Below are positions 50,116 through 60,014 of a stretch of 64,000 nt of DNA, piece by piece (position 1 is the first letter of the stretch; every line of letters starts with the position of its first letter). Source of the stretch: Larkinella humicola (GTDB lineage Bacteria > Bacteroidota > Bacteroidia > Cytophagales > Spirosomataceae). A model generated the notes under the pieces. The model had not been told where the DNA came from and did not search any database. It was given only the letters and a program-made list of their open reading frames with translations. The translations under genes and the position numbers were made by a program. The DNA lies in contig NZ_VTWS01000002.1 in assembly GCF_008727875.1 (NCBI RefSeq), positions 186,001-250,000 of the forward strand. Reading direction: 5' to 3'.

Positions 50116-52491
50116 ATGTTACGAAACTACTTCAAGATCGCCCTCCGAAACCTGGCTAAAAACAAGGTTTTTTCGTTTATTAACATCCTGGGTCTGGCGG
50201 TAGGAATGGCTGTGGCCATGATGATCGGGCTGTGGATTTACGACGAAGTATCATTCAACGCCTACCACCGGAATTACGACCGGCTGGCGCAGGTCTACAT
50301 CAACCAGACCTTCAATGGCACCACCGGCACCAGCCGGGCGATTTCGTTGCCGTCAATGGCTGAAATCAAAAACAAATACGCGTCTAATTTCGAAGCGGTA
50401 TCGCTCGGATCCTGGAGTTACGGACACCTGCTGGTGCACGGCGAAAAGAAGATCAACAAAGATGGCATGTTCGTGGAGCCGGTTTTTCCGCAGATGCTTT
50501 CGCTGACAATGCTGAAAGGTACGGCGGCCAACGCCCTGAAAGACCCCCGCTCGATCCTGCTTTCGGAGTCGATTGCCAAAGCCCTGTTCGGTGATGCCAA
50601 TCCGATGAACAAAATCATTAAAATCGACTCCCAGAATAACGTCAGGGTAACGGGCGTTTTTGAAGACCTGCCCTTCAATTCGGACTTCTACCGCGTGCAA
50701 TTCTATTTGCCCTGGAGCGACTATGTGGCCGATCAGTCCTGGGTAAAAGAATCCCAACAGCAATGGAGCAACCACTCGTTTCAATGTTTTGCCCAAATTG
50801 CCAACCACACCACGATGGAAGGCGTGTCGGCAAAAATCCGCGATGTGGAAAAAAAGCATACGTCAGCCCGCGAAAACCCGGAGCACTTTTTGCACCCGAT
50901 GAGCCGCTGGCATTTGTACTCTGACTTCAAGAATGGGAAAAATACCGGTGGCGGCATTCAGTTCGTGTGGCTGTTCAGCATCATCGGCGCCTTCGTTTTG
51001 CTGCTGGCGTGCATCAATTTCATGAACCTGAGCACCGCCCGCTCCGAAAAACGGGCCAAGGAAGTCGGGATTCGCAAAGCCGTGGGTTCGCAACGGCGGC
51101 AACTGATCACCCAGTTCATCAGTGAGTCGATGCTGGTCGTTTTCTTCGCGCTATTCCTGGCCATCGTTCTGGTGTTGCTTTCGATACCTGCCTTTAACGA
51201 ACTGGCGGGAAAGAAGGTGAGTCTACCGTATCAGAATCCGGCTTTCTGGGGACTTCTCCTTTCATTTTCGTTGATAACCGGTTTGCTGTCAGGCAGCTAT
51301 CCTGCCTTTTATTTATCCTCTTTCAACCCGCTGAAGGTATTGAAAGGCACGTTTAAAGTAGGCCGATGGGCCACGCTGCCCCGCAAAGTTCTGGTGGTCA
51401 TTCAGTTTACGGTTTCCATAACGCTCATCATCGGAACGCTCATGGTTTTCCGGCAAATCCAGCACGCTAAAAATCGTCCGGTGGGATACAACCGCGAGGG
51501 CTTGTTGCAGATTTACATCAGCAGTACCCTCCGCGATAAATATGATCCACTACGGAATGATCTGCTAAAATCGGGAGCGGTTTTTGAAGTGAGCAAATCA
51601 TCGAGTCCCACCACCTACATCAGTTCCAACCAGATTGGCTTTGAATGGGAAGGCAAAGATCCTCAGGCAATTCCGTTATTTGGTGTGGTGGCCTGCTCGC
51701 ACGACTTCGGAAAAACTATTGGCTGGCAAATCAAGGAAGGACGTGACTTTTCCCGGAAGTACTCCACCGATTCCAGCGCTTTTGTCCTGAACGAAGCGGC
51801 TGTCAAACTGACGGGATTAAAGGACATCGTGGGCAAAATCATTCGCTACAACGGCAAATCGTGCCAGGTGGTGGGTGTCGTGAAAGATATGGTGATGGAA
51901 TCGCCATACACGCCCATCAAGCCGACCATTTTTATGATTAATTACGATTGGGCCAGTGTTTTCAATGTCAAGTTGATGCCCAACGCACCGGTAGAAACGG
52001 CCGTCAAAAAAGTGGAAGCGGTTTTTAAAAAATACGACCCCGACACTCCGTTTAGTTTTCAGTTTGCTGACGAGGAATACAACGCCAAATTCAGGGCCGA
52101 AGAGCGCGTCGGAAAGCTGGCCCGGATTTTTGCGACGCTGGCCATATTCATCAGTTGCCTGGGGCTTTTTGGCCTGGCGTCCTTTGTTGCCGAACAGCGC
52201 ATCAAAGAAATCGGCGTGCGCAAAGTGCTGGGAGCATCAGTATTCAGTTTGTGGAGTCTGCTTTCCAAAGACTTCGTGCGGCTGGTGCTCATTTCCTTTT
52301 TAATCGCCATTCCAATTGCCTATTATTTTCTGAGTGACTGGTTGTTGCAATACGAATACCGAACCACCATTTCGTGGTGGGTTTTTGGTCTATCCGGTCT
52401 GGGAGCAGCCATCATTACCATCGTAACCGTCAGTTTTCAAGCCATCAAAGCCGCTTTGATGAACCCGGTTAAGTCACTTCGTTCCGAATAA
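50116..52491 (+). CDS. FtsX/MacB-type ABC permease P10, first of the second group
   Basis: 791 residues from the ATG at 50116 (MLRNYFKIALRNLAKNKVF), chosen because it aligns with the N-termini of the other copies and because the earlier ATG at 50059 overlaps the predicted promoter. First coupling helix RAKEVGIRKAVGSQRRQL (about 312), second RIKEIGVRKVLGASVFSL (about 693), followed by WSLLSKDFVRLVLI. PCD2 has VGVVKDMVMESPYTPIKP, in which the DFH motif is replaced by DMV. It has its own twin-dyad enhancer and sigma-54-like promoter, so this second group could be co-regulated with the first. Ends KSLRSE. Confidence 0.92.
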   Translation: MLRNYFKIALRNLAKNKVFSFINILGLAVGMAVAMMIGLWIYDEVSFNAYHRNYDRLAQVYINQTFNGTTGTSRAISLPSMAEIKNKYASNFEAVSLGSWSYGHLLVHGEKKINKDGMFVEPVFPQMLSLTMLKGTAANALKDPRSILLSESIAKALFGDANPMNKIIKIDSQNNVRVTGVFEDLPFNSDFYRVQFYLPWSDYVADQSWVKESQQQWSNHSFQCFAQIANHTTMEGVSAKIRDVEKKHTSARENPEHFLHPMSRWHLYSDFKNGKNTGGGIQFVWLFSIIGAFVLLLACINFMNLSTARSEKRAKEVGIRKAVGSQRRQLITQFISESMLVVFFALFLAIVLVLLSIPAFNELAGKKVSLPYQNPAFWGLLLSFSLITGLLSGSYPAFYLSSFNPLKVLKGTFKVGRWATLPRKVLVVIQFTVSITLIIGTLMVFRQIQHAKNRPVGYNREGLLQIYISSTLRDKYDPLRNDLLKSGAVFEVSKSSSPTTYISSNQIGFEWEGKDPQAIPLFGVVACSHDFGKTIGWQIKEGRDFSRKYSTDSSAFVLNEAAVKLTGLKDIVGKIIRYNGKSCQVVGVVKDMVMESPYTPIKPTIFMINYDWASVFNVKLMPNAPVETAVKKVEAVFKKYDPDTPFSFQFADEEYNAKFRAEERVGKLARIFATLAIFISCLGLFGLASFVAEQRIKEIGVRKVLGASVFSLWSLLSKDFVRLVLISFLIAIPIAYYFLSDWLLQYEYRTTISWWVFGLSGLGAAIITIVTVSFQAIKAALMNPVKSLRSE

Positions 52492-52492
52492 G

Positions 52493-52542
52493 GAGTTAAG
52501 AGTTAAAAGTTTTGAATTGCCAGAGGCATTAACTCTTAACTC
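52493..52542. repeat. 14-bp perfect inverted repeat of GAGTTAA heptads, P10-P11 gap
   Basis: Arms 52493-52506 (GAGTTAAGAGTTAA) and 52529-52542 (complement). A further TAACTC copy follows at 52551. It fills most of the 74-bp gap. Confidence 0.85.
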
Positions 52543-52565
52543 ATAGCTCTTAACTCAAAAAGGGT

Positions 52566-54992
52566 ATGCTACAAAACTATTTCAAAATCGCCTGGCGGAA
52601 TCTTGTCAAAAACAAGGCATTTTCGCTCATCAACATCATCGGTTTATCGGTCGGATTAACCTGCTGCATTCTCATCACGGCGTTCGTCGTTGATGAACTT
52701 AGCTATGACCGGTATCCGGCACAAGCCGACCAGATTTACCGGGTTGGTCTGCATCTGACGGTCAATGACGGCATCACCGACTTCCCCAACGTCGATGTTG
52801 CCGTGGGCCAGGGCATCAAAAACGCGTTTCCGGAGGTCGAGGCATCCACCCGGCTGCTGCGGTGGAACCAGGTTTTTATTCGCTACCAGGAGAAGCAGAT
52901 CAAGGAAAAATCCATTGCGGTGGTGGACTCCAATTTCCTGACGATTTTCTCCCTGCCGTTTTTGGAAGGTGACTCAAAAACCGCCCTGAAAGAGCCGAAT
53001 TCCGTGGTGGTAACGGAGGAATTTGCCACGCGTTTTTTTGGCAATGAATCCGCGCTCGGCAAACTGCTGGTCTTTGGTACCAACGGCGATGTCCGCAAAA
53101 TCACCGGCGTCATCCGCGAAATTCCAAAGAACTCGCACTTTCACTTCAGCCTGTTTTTCAGCACCGCCGACGTAAAATACGCCCAGAACCAGACCTGGAG
53201 CAACGTGGGCTGCTATACCTATCTGGTGCTCAAAAAAGGCACCGATCCGCAGAAGCTGGAAGCGAAATTCCCGCAACTGGTTGCCAAACACGTCGTTCCC
53301 GAGATTCAGCACGATATGGGCGTCAGCCGGGCCGAAGCGCAGAAATCGGTCAATACTTTCCGGTTTTTTCTCCAGCCGCTAACCGACATTCATTTGCACT
53401 CGGCCACGAAGTACGAACTGGAGCCCAACGGCAACATCAGCTACGTGTATATTTTCAGTGTTCTGGCGGTTTTTATCCTCCTGCTGGCCATCGTCAATTT
53501 CACCAACCTGTCGACGGCGGGAGCCGCCAAACGCTCCAAAGAAATCGGGATCCGGAAAGTGATGGGGTCGATCAAGACCCAGTTGATGGGGCAGTTTCTG
53601 CTCGAATCGGTCATTATTACATTTCTGGCCCTGCTGCTTTCGGTTGGGATGGTGACGGTGCTCCTTCCCTTTTTCAATGATTTGGCCGGGAAGCAAATTG
53701 AAGCCTATACGGTATTTAACCCGAAAAGTATCGCCGGTTTTCTGGCGTTCGGCGTCTTGGTCGGCATTCTGGCGGGCATCTACCCGGCGTTCTTCCTCGC
53801 TTTTTCCAAAATCACCGCTGTTCTCAAAGGCGGCTCGGTTCTCCAGAACGCCGGTCGCGGTGGCTTACGGAGTGGCCTGGTGGTTTTTCAGTTTGCCATT
53901 TCCGGGGCGCTCATCATTGCCACCCTGGTGTCGTACCAGCAACTGAAATTCATGCAGACCAAAACGCAGGGCTTTGATAAAGAGCAGGTTCTGGTCATTC
54001 ACGACACCTACATGCTGGGAACGAACGAAACCGCGTTCAAAGATCAGTTACGGCAGGACAGCCGGGTGGTTCAGGCGAGTCTTTCCCGCAGCATTCCGCT
54101 CAGTAATGAGACCCAGGAAGGCACGCAGATTTTCGGAAAAGACCCGGTCAAAAAGGCCAATACCAACGAAATTCAGGCTACGGTTTTTCGCATCGACGAC
54201 GCGTATTTGCCCACGCTGGGCATTTCGTTGCGGGCGGGGCGGAATTTCTCGAAGGCATTTTCAACGGATTCTGCCGCCGTGATCATCAACGAAGCCACGG
54301 TTCGGGATTTGGGCTGGGGACGCAGCAATCCGATCGGCAAAACCATCGTCCGTTCAGGGCGTCGGGAATTTACGGTAATCGGCGTCGTCAAGGATTTTCA
54401 TTATGCCTCCGCCCGGCAAAAAATTGCTCCGCTCATAATGATTCTGGGCGGTAATTCGGGCGCCATTCAGGTGAAGGTGAAGGCCGATGATGCTTCCGGT
54501 GTGGTCGAATCGTTCAAGCAGAAGTGGGCCGCCCTGAGTCCTCCCGCCCCTTTTACCTACACGTTTCTGGATGATCGCTTTGCGGCTTTGTACGAAGCGG
54601 AGCAAAAAACCGGTCGGCTCTTCACGGTTTTTGCCGGCATTTCGATCGTCATCGCCTGCCTGGGCCTGTTCGGGCTGGCCACGTTCACCGCCGAACAGCG
54701 CACGAAGGAAATTGGCGTCCGGAAGGTCATGGGCGCCACCTCGTCCAGCATTGTTGTGCTGCTCTCGAAAGACTTCCTGAAACTGGTTTTCATTTCGGTC
54801 CTGATTGCCTTCCCCATCGCGGGCTGGACGATGCATGCCTGGTTACAGGATTTTGCGTACCGCATCGAAATCGCCTGGTGGATCTACGTCCTGGCGGCTT
54901 TTCTGGCCGTCGGCATTGCGTTGCTGACGGTTTCGTTCCAGTCGATCAAAGCATCGTTGATGAATCCCGTGAAGAGTTTAAAGAGTGAATAA
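52566..54992 (+). CDS. FtsX/MacB-type ABC permease P11
   Basis: 808 residues. N-terminus MLQNYFKIAWRNLVKNKAF, then DELSYDRYPAQADQIYRV. First coupling helix RSKEIGIRKVMGSIKTQL (about 320), second RTKEIGVRKVMGATSSSI (about 710), where Met replaces the common Leu. The segment between FtsX block 1 and PCD2 has the small residues GGSVLQNAGRGGLRSG. PCD2 keeps GVVKDFHYASA. The C-terminus is SLMNPVKSLKSE. P12 begins only 29 bp later with no inverted repeat between them, the tightest junction in the array. Confidence 0.92.
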   Translation: MLQNYFKIAWRNLVKNKAFSLINIIGLSVGLTCCILITAFVVDELSYDRYPAQADQIYRVGLHLTVNDGITDFPNVDVAVGQGIKNAFPEVEASTRLLRWNQVFIRYQEKQIKEKSIAVVDSNFLTIFSLPFLEGDSKTALKEPNSVVVTEEFATRFFGNESALGKLLVFGTNGDVRKITGVIREIPKNSHFHFSLFFSTADVKYAQNQTWSNVGCYTYLVLKKGTDPQKLEAKFPQLVAKHVVPEIQHDMGVSRAEAQKSVNTFRFFLQPLTDIHLHSATKYELEPNGNISYVYIFSVLAVFILLLAIVNFTNLSTAGAAKRSKEIGIRKVMGSIKTQLMGQFLLESVIITFLALLLSVGMVTVLLPFFNDLAGKQIEAYTVFNPKSIAGFLAFGVLVGILAGIYPAFFLAFSKITAVLKGGSVLQNAGRGGLRSGLVVFQFAISGALIIATLVSYQQLKFMQTKTQGFDKEQVLVIHDTYMLGTNETAFKDQLRQDSRVVQASLSRSIPLSNETQEGTQIFGKDPVKKANTNEIQATVFRIDDAYLPTLGISLRAGRNFSKAFSTDSAAVIINEATVRDLGWGRSNPIGKTIVRSGRREFTVIGVVKDFHYASARQKIAPLIMILGGNSGAIQVKVKADDASGVVESFKQKWAALSPPAPFTYTFLDDRFAALYEAEQKTGRLFTVFAGISIVIACLGLFGLATFTAEQRTKEIGVRKVMGATSSSIVVLLSKDFLKLVFISVLIAFPIAGWTMHAWLQDFAYRIEIAWWIYVLAAFLAVGIALLTVSFQSIKASLMNPVKSLKSE

Positions 54993-55021
54993 AGTGCTCA
55001 GTACCAAACCTATCCTATGAG

Positions 55022-57472
55022 ATGATTAAAAATTACCTGAAAATTGCCTACCGAAACCTGCTTCGTCAGAAGACGTTTTCGATCATCAACATCGTCGGTT
55101 TAACCGTCGGGCTGACATGCTGTTTCCTGATTCTGCTCTTCGTGCGGCACGAATTGAGCTACGATACGTTTCAGCAGAAATTCGACCGGATTTACCGGGT
55201 CAGCTACCTGCCCAAATTCGCAGGGCTGGAAGAACCGCTGGCTCTGACGCCCCCCCCGGTTTCGCCCTTGTTGACCTCCAACTTTTCGGAAATTGAGAAA
55301 TCAGCCCGGGTCTACCGCAGCAGTGCCACCATCGAGCTGATGGACAACCGGCAGTCGCAACCCGTCAAATACGACGAGGAACGGTTTTTCTTCAGCGATT
55401 CAACCCTGCTCGACATCTTCTCGTTCAAGTTCCTGCAAGGCGATCCGCGTACAGCCCTGAAGGACAAATTTACGGTGGTGATTACCGATGAAATGGCCAC
55501 GAAGTATTTCGGTAAAACCAGTCCGCTCGGCAAAACCCTGCTCTACGAAGGCCAGCATCCGCTGCGGGTGACAGGCGTGGTAGAAAAATTTCCGGACCAT
55601 TCGCACATTCACATCGACCTGCTGTCGAATTACGAAACGATGTTTGCCACTGAAAGTGAGAACGTTCGGCAAAATCTTCCGCAAAACTGGGTCATTTCCC
55701 ACGGCTACACCTACGTCCTGCTGCGCCCCGGAACATCGCCGGAGTCGGTCAACGCCCGGTTTCCGAAGTTTCTGCTGACACACGCCGACAAGCAGTTCGC
55801 CAAAGACATTGTGTATGCGCTGGACCCGATGCGGGATTTTCACCTGCGTTCGCGGGCGCAGGGCGCTCCGGAGGCTCCCGGCAGCATGACCTACATTTAC
55901 GTTTTTCTCGGCATTGCGGTGATCACCCTGCTGATTGCCTGCATCAATTTTGTCAACCTCTCGACAGCTCGCTCCCTCAAACGGGCGAAAGAGGTCGGAA
56001 TTCGGAAAGTACTGGGCAGTGAAAAACAGCAACTGATTGCGCAATTTCTGGGCGAATCCCTCCTCCTGAGCGTCATCGCTCTGGTGTTTTCCTTCGTTCT
56101 CATTGCGGTTTTGCTACCGGTTCTTAACAACCTGACGGGCAAAGAACTGACCATTCGCTACTTCCTGTCCGACACCGGTTTGCTGGTCCTATTTGTCGGG
56201 ATTGCGCTACTAACCGGTTTATTATCCGGCAGTTACCCCGCTTTTTTCGTGTCCGGTTTTCAGCCGATTGCGACCCTGAAAGGCAGTTTTGTCAGTGGAA
56301 AAGCCCGGGGTGGGCGGTTGCGGCAGGTGTTGTTGGGCGCGCAGTTTGTGGCCTCGATTGCGCTGATCATCGGTGCGTTGGTGGCTTTCCAGCAACTGGA
56401 ATACATGAAAAACCGTCCGCTCGGATTTGAGAAAGACTTTATCATTACGGCCAATACGCGAAACGAAAAGATTACCAACGTTTTCGCCAACCGCTCCGAC
56501 AGTACGTATTTGCGGTTGCGGACCTTCCGGGATATTCTGCTCAAAAATCCGCAGATTCGGCAGGTCACGCTGTCGACCCAGCAGATGGGTTCCGGTTCGG
56601 TTCGGCGGAATGTGATTGCCGAGGGCCATTCGCCCGACGAGAACATTTTTATCGGAACGATGGGCGTCGATCACAACTTTGCCCAAACTTACGGACTCAA
56701 ATTTGTGGCCGGACGGGATTTCTCGGAGTCGTTTCCCACGGATAAAACGGCGGCTTTTCTGATCAACGAAACCGGCGTGAAGCAACTGGGCTGGAAATCG
56801 GCCACCGAAGCCGTTGCCAAGTCGGTCAATCTGGAAGGCAAACAGGGCAAGATTGTCGGCGTTTTAAAAGATTTCCACAACCAATCGCTGCAACGCCCCA
56901 TCGAAGGCATGCTGATGACGATCGACCAGCCGTTGCTGCGGCTTTTCTCGATCAAAATTCAGTCGCAAAACCGGGCCGAAACCCTGAAGTTCATTCAGCA
57001 GGAATGGGACCGGTATTTTCCGGAAAAAGGCTTCGCTTCGCAGTTTCTGGACGATAACCTCGCCCGGCTGTATGAAAACGAGCAACGGCTGAGCCAACTC
57101 ATCGGCTACTTTGCCGGGCTAGCGGTTCTCATTTCGTGCCTGGGTTTATACGGTCTGGTGTCGCTCGTTACGCAGCAGAAAACCAAGGAAATCGGCATTC
57201 GCAAAGTGCTGGGTGCCACCATCAGCAGCATCGTTGGGCTGGTCTCGCGTGATTTTGTGATTCTGGTGGTCATCTCGCTGGTTATTGCCTCGCCGGTGGC
57301 GTGGTGGGCCATGACGAAATGGCTGGCAGAGTTTGCGTATAAAATTGACATCGAGTGGTGGATGTTCGCGCTGGCGGGCATTCTGGCGGTTTTGGTAACC
57401 CTGATCACGGTGAGTTTTCAAAGCATCAAAGCCGCCCTGAAAAATCCGGTAAACTCACTTCGTTCGGAGTGA
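55022..57472 (+). CDS. FtsX/MacB-type ABC permease P12
   Basis: 816 residues. N-terminus MIKNYLKIAYRNLLRQKTF, then HELSYDTFQQKFDRIYRV. First coupling helix RAKEVGIRKVLGSEKQQL (about 320), second KTKEIGIRKVLGATISSI (about 719), preceded by YGLVSLVTQQ instead of the common GLATFTAQQ. After it comes LVSRDFVILVVI, a variant of the LLSKDFLKLVLI helix. PCD2 has VGVLKDFHNQSLQRPIEG. C-terminus KNPVNSLRSE. It is coupled closely to P11 (29 bp). Confidence 0.92.
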   Translation: MIKNYLKIAYRNLLRQKTFSIINIVGLTVGLTCCFLILLFVRHELSYDTFQQKFDRIYRVSYLPKFAGLEEPLALTPPPVSPLLTSNFSEIEKSARVYRSSATIELMDNRQSQPVKYDEERFFFSDSTLLDIFSFKFLQGDPRTALKDKFTVVITDEMATKYFGKTSPLGKTLLYEGQHPLRVTGVVEKFPDHSHIHIDLLSNYETMFATESENVRQNLPQNWVISHGYTYVLLRPGTSPESVNARFPKFLLTHADKQFAKDIVYALDPMRDFHLRSRAQGAPEAPGSMTYIYVFLGIAVITLLIACINFVNLSTARSLKRAKEVGIRKVLGSEKQQLIAQFLGESLLLSVIALVFSFVLIAVLLPVLNNLTGKELTIRYFLSDTGLLVLFVGIALLTGLLSGSYPAFFVSGFQPIATLKGSFVSGKARGGRLRQVLLGAQFVASIALIIGALVAFQQLEYMKNRPLGFEKDFIITANTRNEKITNVFANRSDSTYLRLRTFRDILLKNPQIRQVTLSTQQMGSGSVRRNVIAEGHSPDENIFIGTMGVDHNFAQTYGLKFVAGRDFSESFPTDKTAAFLINETGVKQLGWKSATEAVAKSVNLEGKQGKIVGVLKDFHNQSLQRPIEGMLMTIDQPLLRLFSIKIQSQNRAETLKFIQQEWDRYFPEKGFASQFLDDNLARLYENEQRLSQLIGYFAGLAVLISCLGLYGLVSLVTQQKTKEIGIRKVLGATISSIVGLVSRDFVILVVISLVIASPVAWWAMTKWLAEFAYKIDIEWWMFALAGILAVLVTLITVSFQSIKAALKNPVNSLRSE

Positions 57473-57473
57473 A

Positions 57474-57540
57474 GAGTTAAGAGTTAAGAGTTGCTGACGC
57501 ATTATTTAACCCTTCACTCATCACTCTTAACTCTTCACTC
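57474..57540. repeat. 17-bp inverted repeat (one mismatch) of GAGTTAA heptads, P12-P13 gap
   Basis: Left arm 57474-57490 (GAGTTAAGAGTTAAGAG) pairs with 57524-57540 except at one base. The loop includes TTGCTGACGCA, a deletion form of the TTGGCTGACGCA core. Additional TCACTC and CTTCAC words extend to 57552. Confidence 0.85.
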
Positions 57541-57556
57541 ATAATTCTTCACTAAA

Positions 57557-59989
57557 ATGTTTATGAACTACCTCACAACCACCCTGCGGCACCTCTGGCG
57601 GAACCGGTTATTTACCGCCCTCAACATCCTGGGCCTGGCCATTGGCATCAGCGGGTGCTGGGTGATTTACCGGATTGTCAGCTATGAATTCAGCTTCGAC
57701 ACCCAACAGCCCAACCGCGAGCGGATTTACCGGGTGGTGAGCCACTTTAAATCGGAGGGGAATGAAGGAAAAAATGCCGGAGTGCCAATGCCGATGGCCG
57801 AAGCCATCCAGGAACAGGTGCCGGGGCTGGAGAAGGTAGTGCCGGTTTGGGATCACTGGAAACAAAGCGTTCTGATTCCGGGCGGAAAAGCCGGTTCCAA
57901 TCAGTTTTCGGAGCCTGAAAAGCTCATCGTCACCACCAACGCGTATTTTGAGATGGTGCCCCATCGGTGGTTGGCCGGCAACCTGGCCACGGCCCTGGAT
58001 GCGCCCAACCAGGTGGTCCTGACGCAAAGCCGGGCAGAAAACTATTTTCCGGGCGTTCCCATGGCGAAGGTGCTGGGCCGCACAATCATTTACGACGATA
58101 CCGTCACGGTACGGGTTTCGGGCGTGGTGGCCGACCTCGCTTTTCCGAGCAGTTTCGATGCCAAAGAGTTCTTTCCCATAAAAGGAACGACCAACCGGAA
58201 CCCGAGCTGGGGCGGGGTCAGCTCCAACAATAGGCTGTATATCCAACTCGTACCGAATGCGGTTCCGGCGAAGGTGTTGAAGCAGATCAATGCGATTTCT
58301 GCCCTGAACGGCGCGGAAAATATGAAAAAGTACCACTTCAAACGCTGGCATGAACTGCTTCCGCTGGCGCAGGTGCATTTCTCGACCGAATACGGCGAAA
58401 ACCTGCGCAAGGCCAACCGGAATGTGCTCTACGGTTTGATGGGTATTGCGGCTTTTCTGCTGCTGCTGGCCTGCATCAATTACATCAACCTTACCACAGC
58501 GCAGATGCCGCAGCGGGCGAAAGAAGTCGGCATTCGCAAAACGCTGGGTAGCTCACGCTGGCACCTGATCCGGCAGTTTCTGGGCGAAACGCTGGTGATC
58601 ACAATCCTGGCGGTTTTGCTTTCGGCTTTCCTGTCGCAGTGGGTGCTGACGTATTTTGAGAAGTTGATTCCGGACGGCATGAATGCCTATACGGATTACG
58701 GAAAGATGGCCCTTTTTCTGGCGGTATTGGTGGTGGGGGTTACCGGTTTTTCCGGCCTGTACCCCGGCTGGCTCGTCACCCGCGTTCAGGCTGTGAGCAT
58801 GATGCGCGGACAGGTCACGGCGGAAGTCGGAAAAGGCGGTTTGACGATGCGCAAAAGCCTGATCGTCTTTCAGTTTGTGATCGCCCAACTGTTCATTGTC
58901 GGAACGATGCTGGTGGGACGGCAACTGAATTACCTGCTCCATAAAGACCTGGGATTCAACCGGGAAGCCGTGTTGCTGGTCAATGTTCCCTGGAAACTGA
59001 GCGACAAACCCGCTTACAAGCACCGCCAGTTTACCATGCAGCAGGAACTGGCCAAACAACCCGGTATTGCCGGTGTCGCGCTCGGCAATGCGCCCATGAA
59101 CCAGTCGTTTAACAGCAACAGTTATCAGTATAAAACGAAGAAAGGCGAGGTGATTGAAAAGGGAATGTATCTCAAACACATCGATACGACCTTGCTGGCG
59201 ATGTATAAAATTCCGCTGCTGGCCGGCCGGAATCTAACGGCATCCGACACCGCCCGCGAATACATCATCAACGAAACCGCCCTGCACGAATTCGGGATTG
59301 CGTCGCCCCAGGAAGCGATTGGCAAATACATTCAGGAGGTTGATGGACATCCGATCCCGATTGTCGGCGTGGTGAAAGATTTTCACATCGGCTCGTTTTA
59401 CCAGAAAATTGATCCGGTTCTGCTGATGACGAACAAAAATAGCCTGACGACTTTCAACATCAAACTCAGTACGTCGAATCCGGAACAGTGGCAGACAGCC
59501 ATCCAACAGATCGGAAAAATCTGGAAAAACTTCTACCCGACCGAACCGTTTGAATACAAGTTCTACGACAGCACGCTGGAAGAAATCTACGCCAGTGATC
59601 GGAATATGTCCCAGGTCATTAAGCTGGCCACCGCCGTGGCCGTGGTCATCAGTTGCCTGGGGCTGTTCGGATTGTCAACCCTGATTGCCTATCAGCGGAT
59701 TAAAGAGGTGGGGGTTCGTAAGGTTTTGGGGGCAACGGTCGTTAGTATTGTAAGCCTGTTGACGAGGGATTTCCTGAAGCTGGTGTTGGTCGCCATCCTG
59801 ATTGCGTCGCCGATTGCCTACTACTTTACCGACAAGTGGTTGCAGGATTTTGCGTATAAAGTGGCTATTGAATGGTGGATTTTTGGCGCCGGGGCTGTTC
59901 TCGCCCTGGTTATTGCTTTTGTAACCGTGAGTTTTCAGAGCATCAAAGCGGCTTTGACCAACCCGGTTAAAAGTCTTCGGAGTGAATAA
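57557..59989 (+). CDS. FtsX/MacB-type ABC permease P13, last of the array
   Basis: 810 residues. N-terminus MFMNYLTTTLRHLWRNRLF, the least like the other copies; an alternative ATG lies 6 bp later. PCD1 opens with YEFSFDTQQPNRERIYRV. First coupling helix RAKEVGIRKTLGSSRWHL (about 319), second RIKEVGVRKVLGATVVSI (about 713), both with Val-Gly. The helix after it is LLTRDFLKLVLV. PCD2 has VGVVKDFHIGSFYQKIDP. C-terminus LTNPVKSLRSE. A small unknown gene follows 25 bp later and may be co-transcribed. Confidence 0.92.
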   Translation: MFMNYLTTTLRHLWRNRLFTALNILGLAIGISGCWVIYRIVSYEFSFDTQQPNRERIYRVVSHFKSEGNEGKNAGVPMPMAEAIQEQVPGLEKVVPVWDHWKQSVLIPGGKAGSNQFSEPEKLIVTTNAYFEMVPHRWLAGNLATALDAPNQVVLTQSRAENYFPGVPMAKVLGRTIIYDDTVTVRVSGVVADLAFPSSFDAKEFFPIKGTTNRNPSWGGVSSNNRLYIQLVPNAVPAKVLKQINAISALNGAENMKKYHFKRWHELLPLAQVHFSTEYGENLRKANRNVLYGLMGIAAFLLLLACINYINLTTAQMPQRAKEVGIRKTLGSSRWHLIRQFLGETLVITILAVLLSAFLSQWVLTYFEKLIPDGMNAYTDYGKMALFLAVLVVGVTGFSGLYPGWLVTRVQAVSMMRGQVTAEVGKGGLTMRKSLIVFQFVIAQLFIVGTMLVGRQLNYLLHKDLGFNREAVLLVNVPWKLSDKPAYKHRQFTMQQELAKQPGIAGVALGNAPMNQSFNSNSYQYKTKKGEVIEKGMYLKHIDTTLLAMYKIPLLAGRNLTASDTAREYIINETALHEFGIASPQEAIGKYIQEVDGHPIPIVGVVKDFHIGSFYQKIDPVLLMTNKNSLTTFNIKLSTSNPEQWQTAIQQIGKIWKNFYPTEPFEYKFYDSTLEEIYASDRNMSQVIKLATAVAVVISCLGLFGLSTLIAYQRIKEVGVRKVLGATVVSIVSLLTRDFLKLVLVAILIASPIAYYFTDKWLQDFAYKVAIEWWIFGAGAVLALVIAFVTVSFQSIKAALTNPVKSLRSE

Positions 59990-60014
59990 CTGAAACTTCC
60001 AATCTCCTATACCT

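Noticed and set aside
26265-57556. The spaced GAGTKAW repeats considered as a CRISPR array
   Set aside because: Repeats are short, inverted rather than direct, of variable length, and the intervals are whole genes. No cas gene is present.
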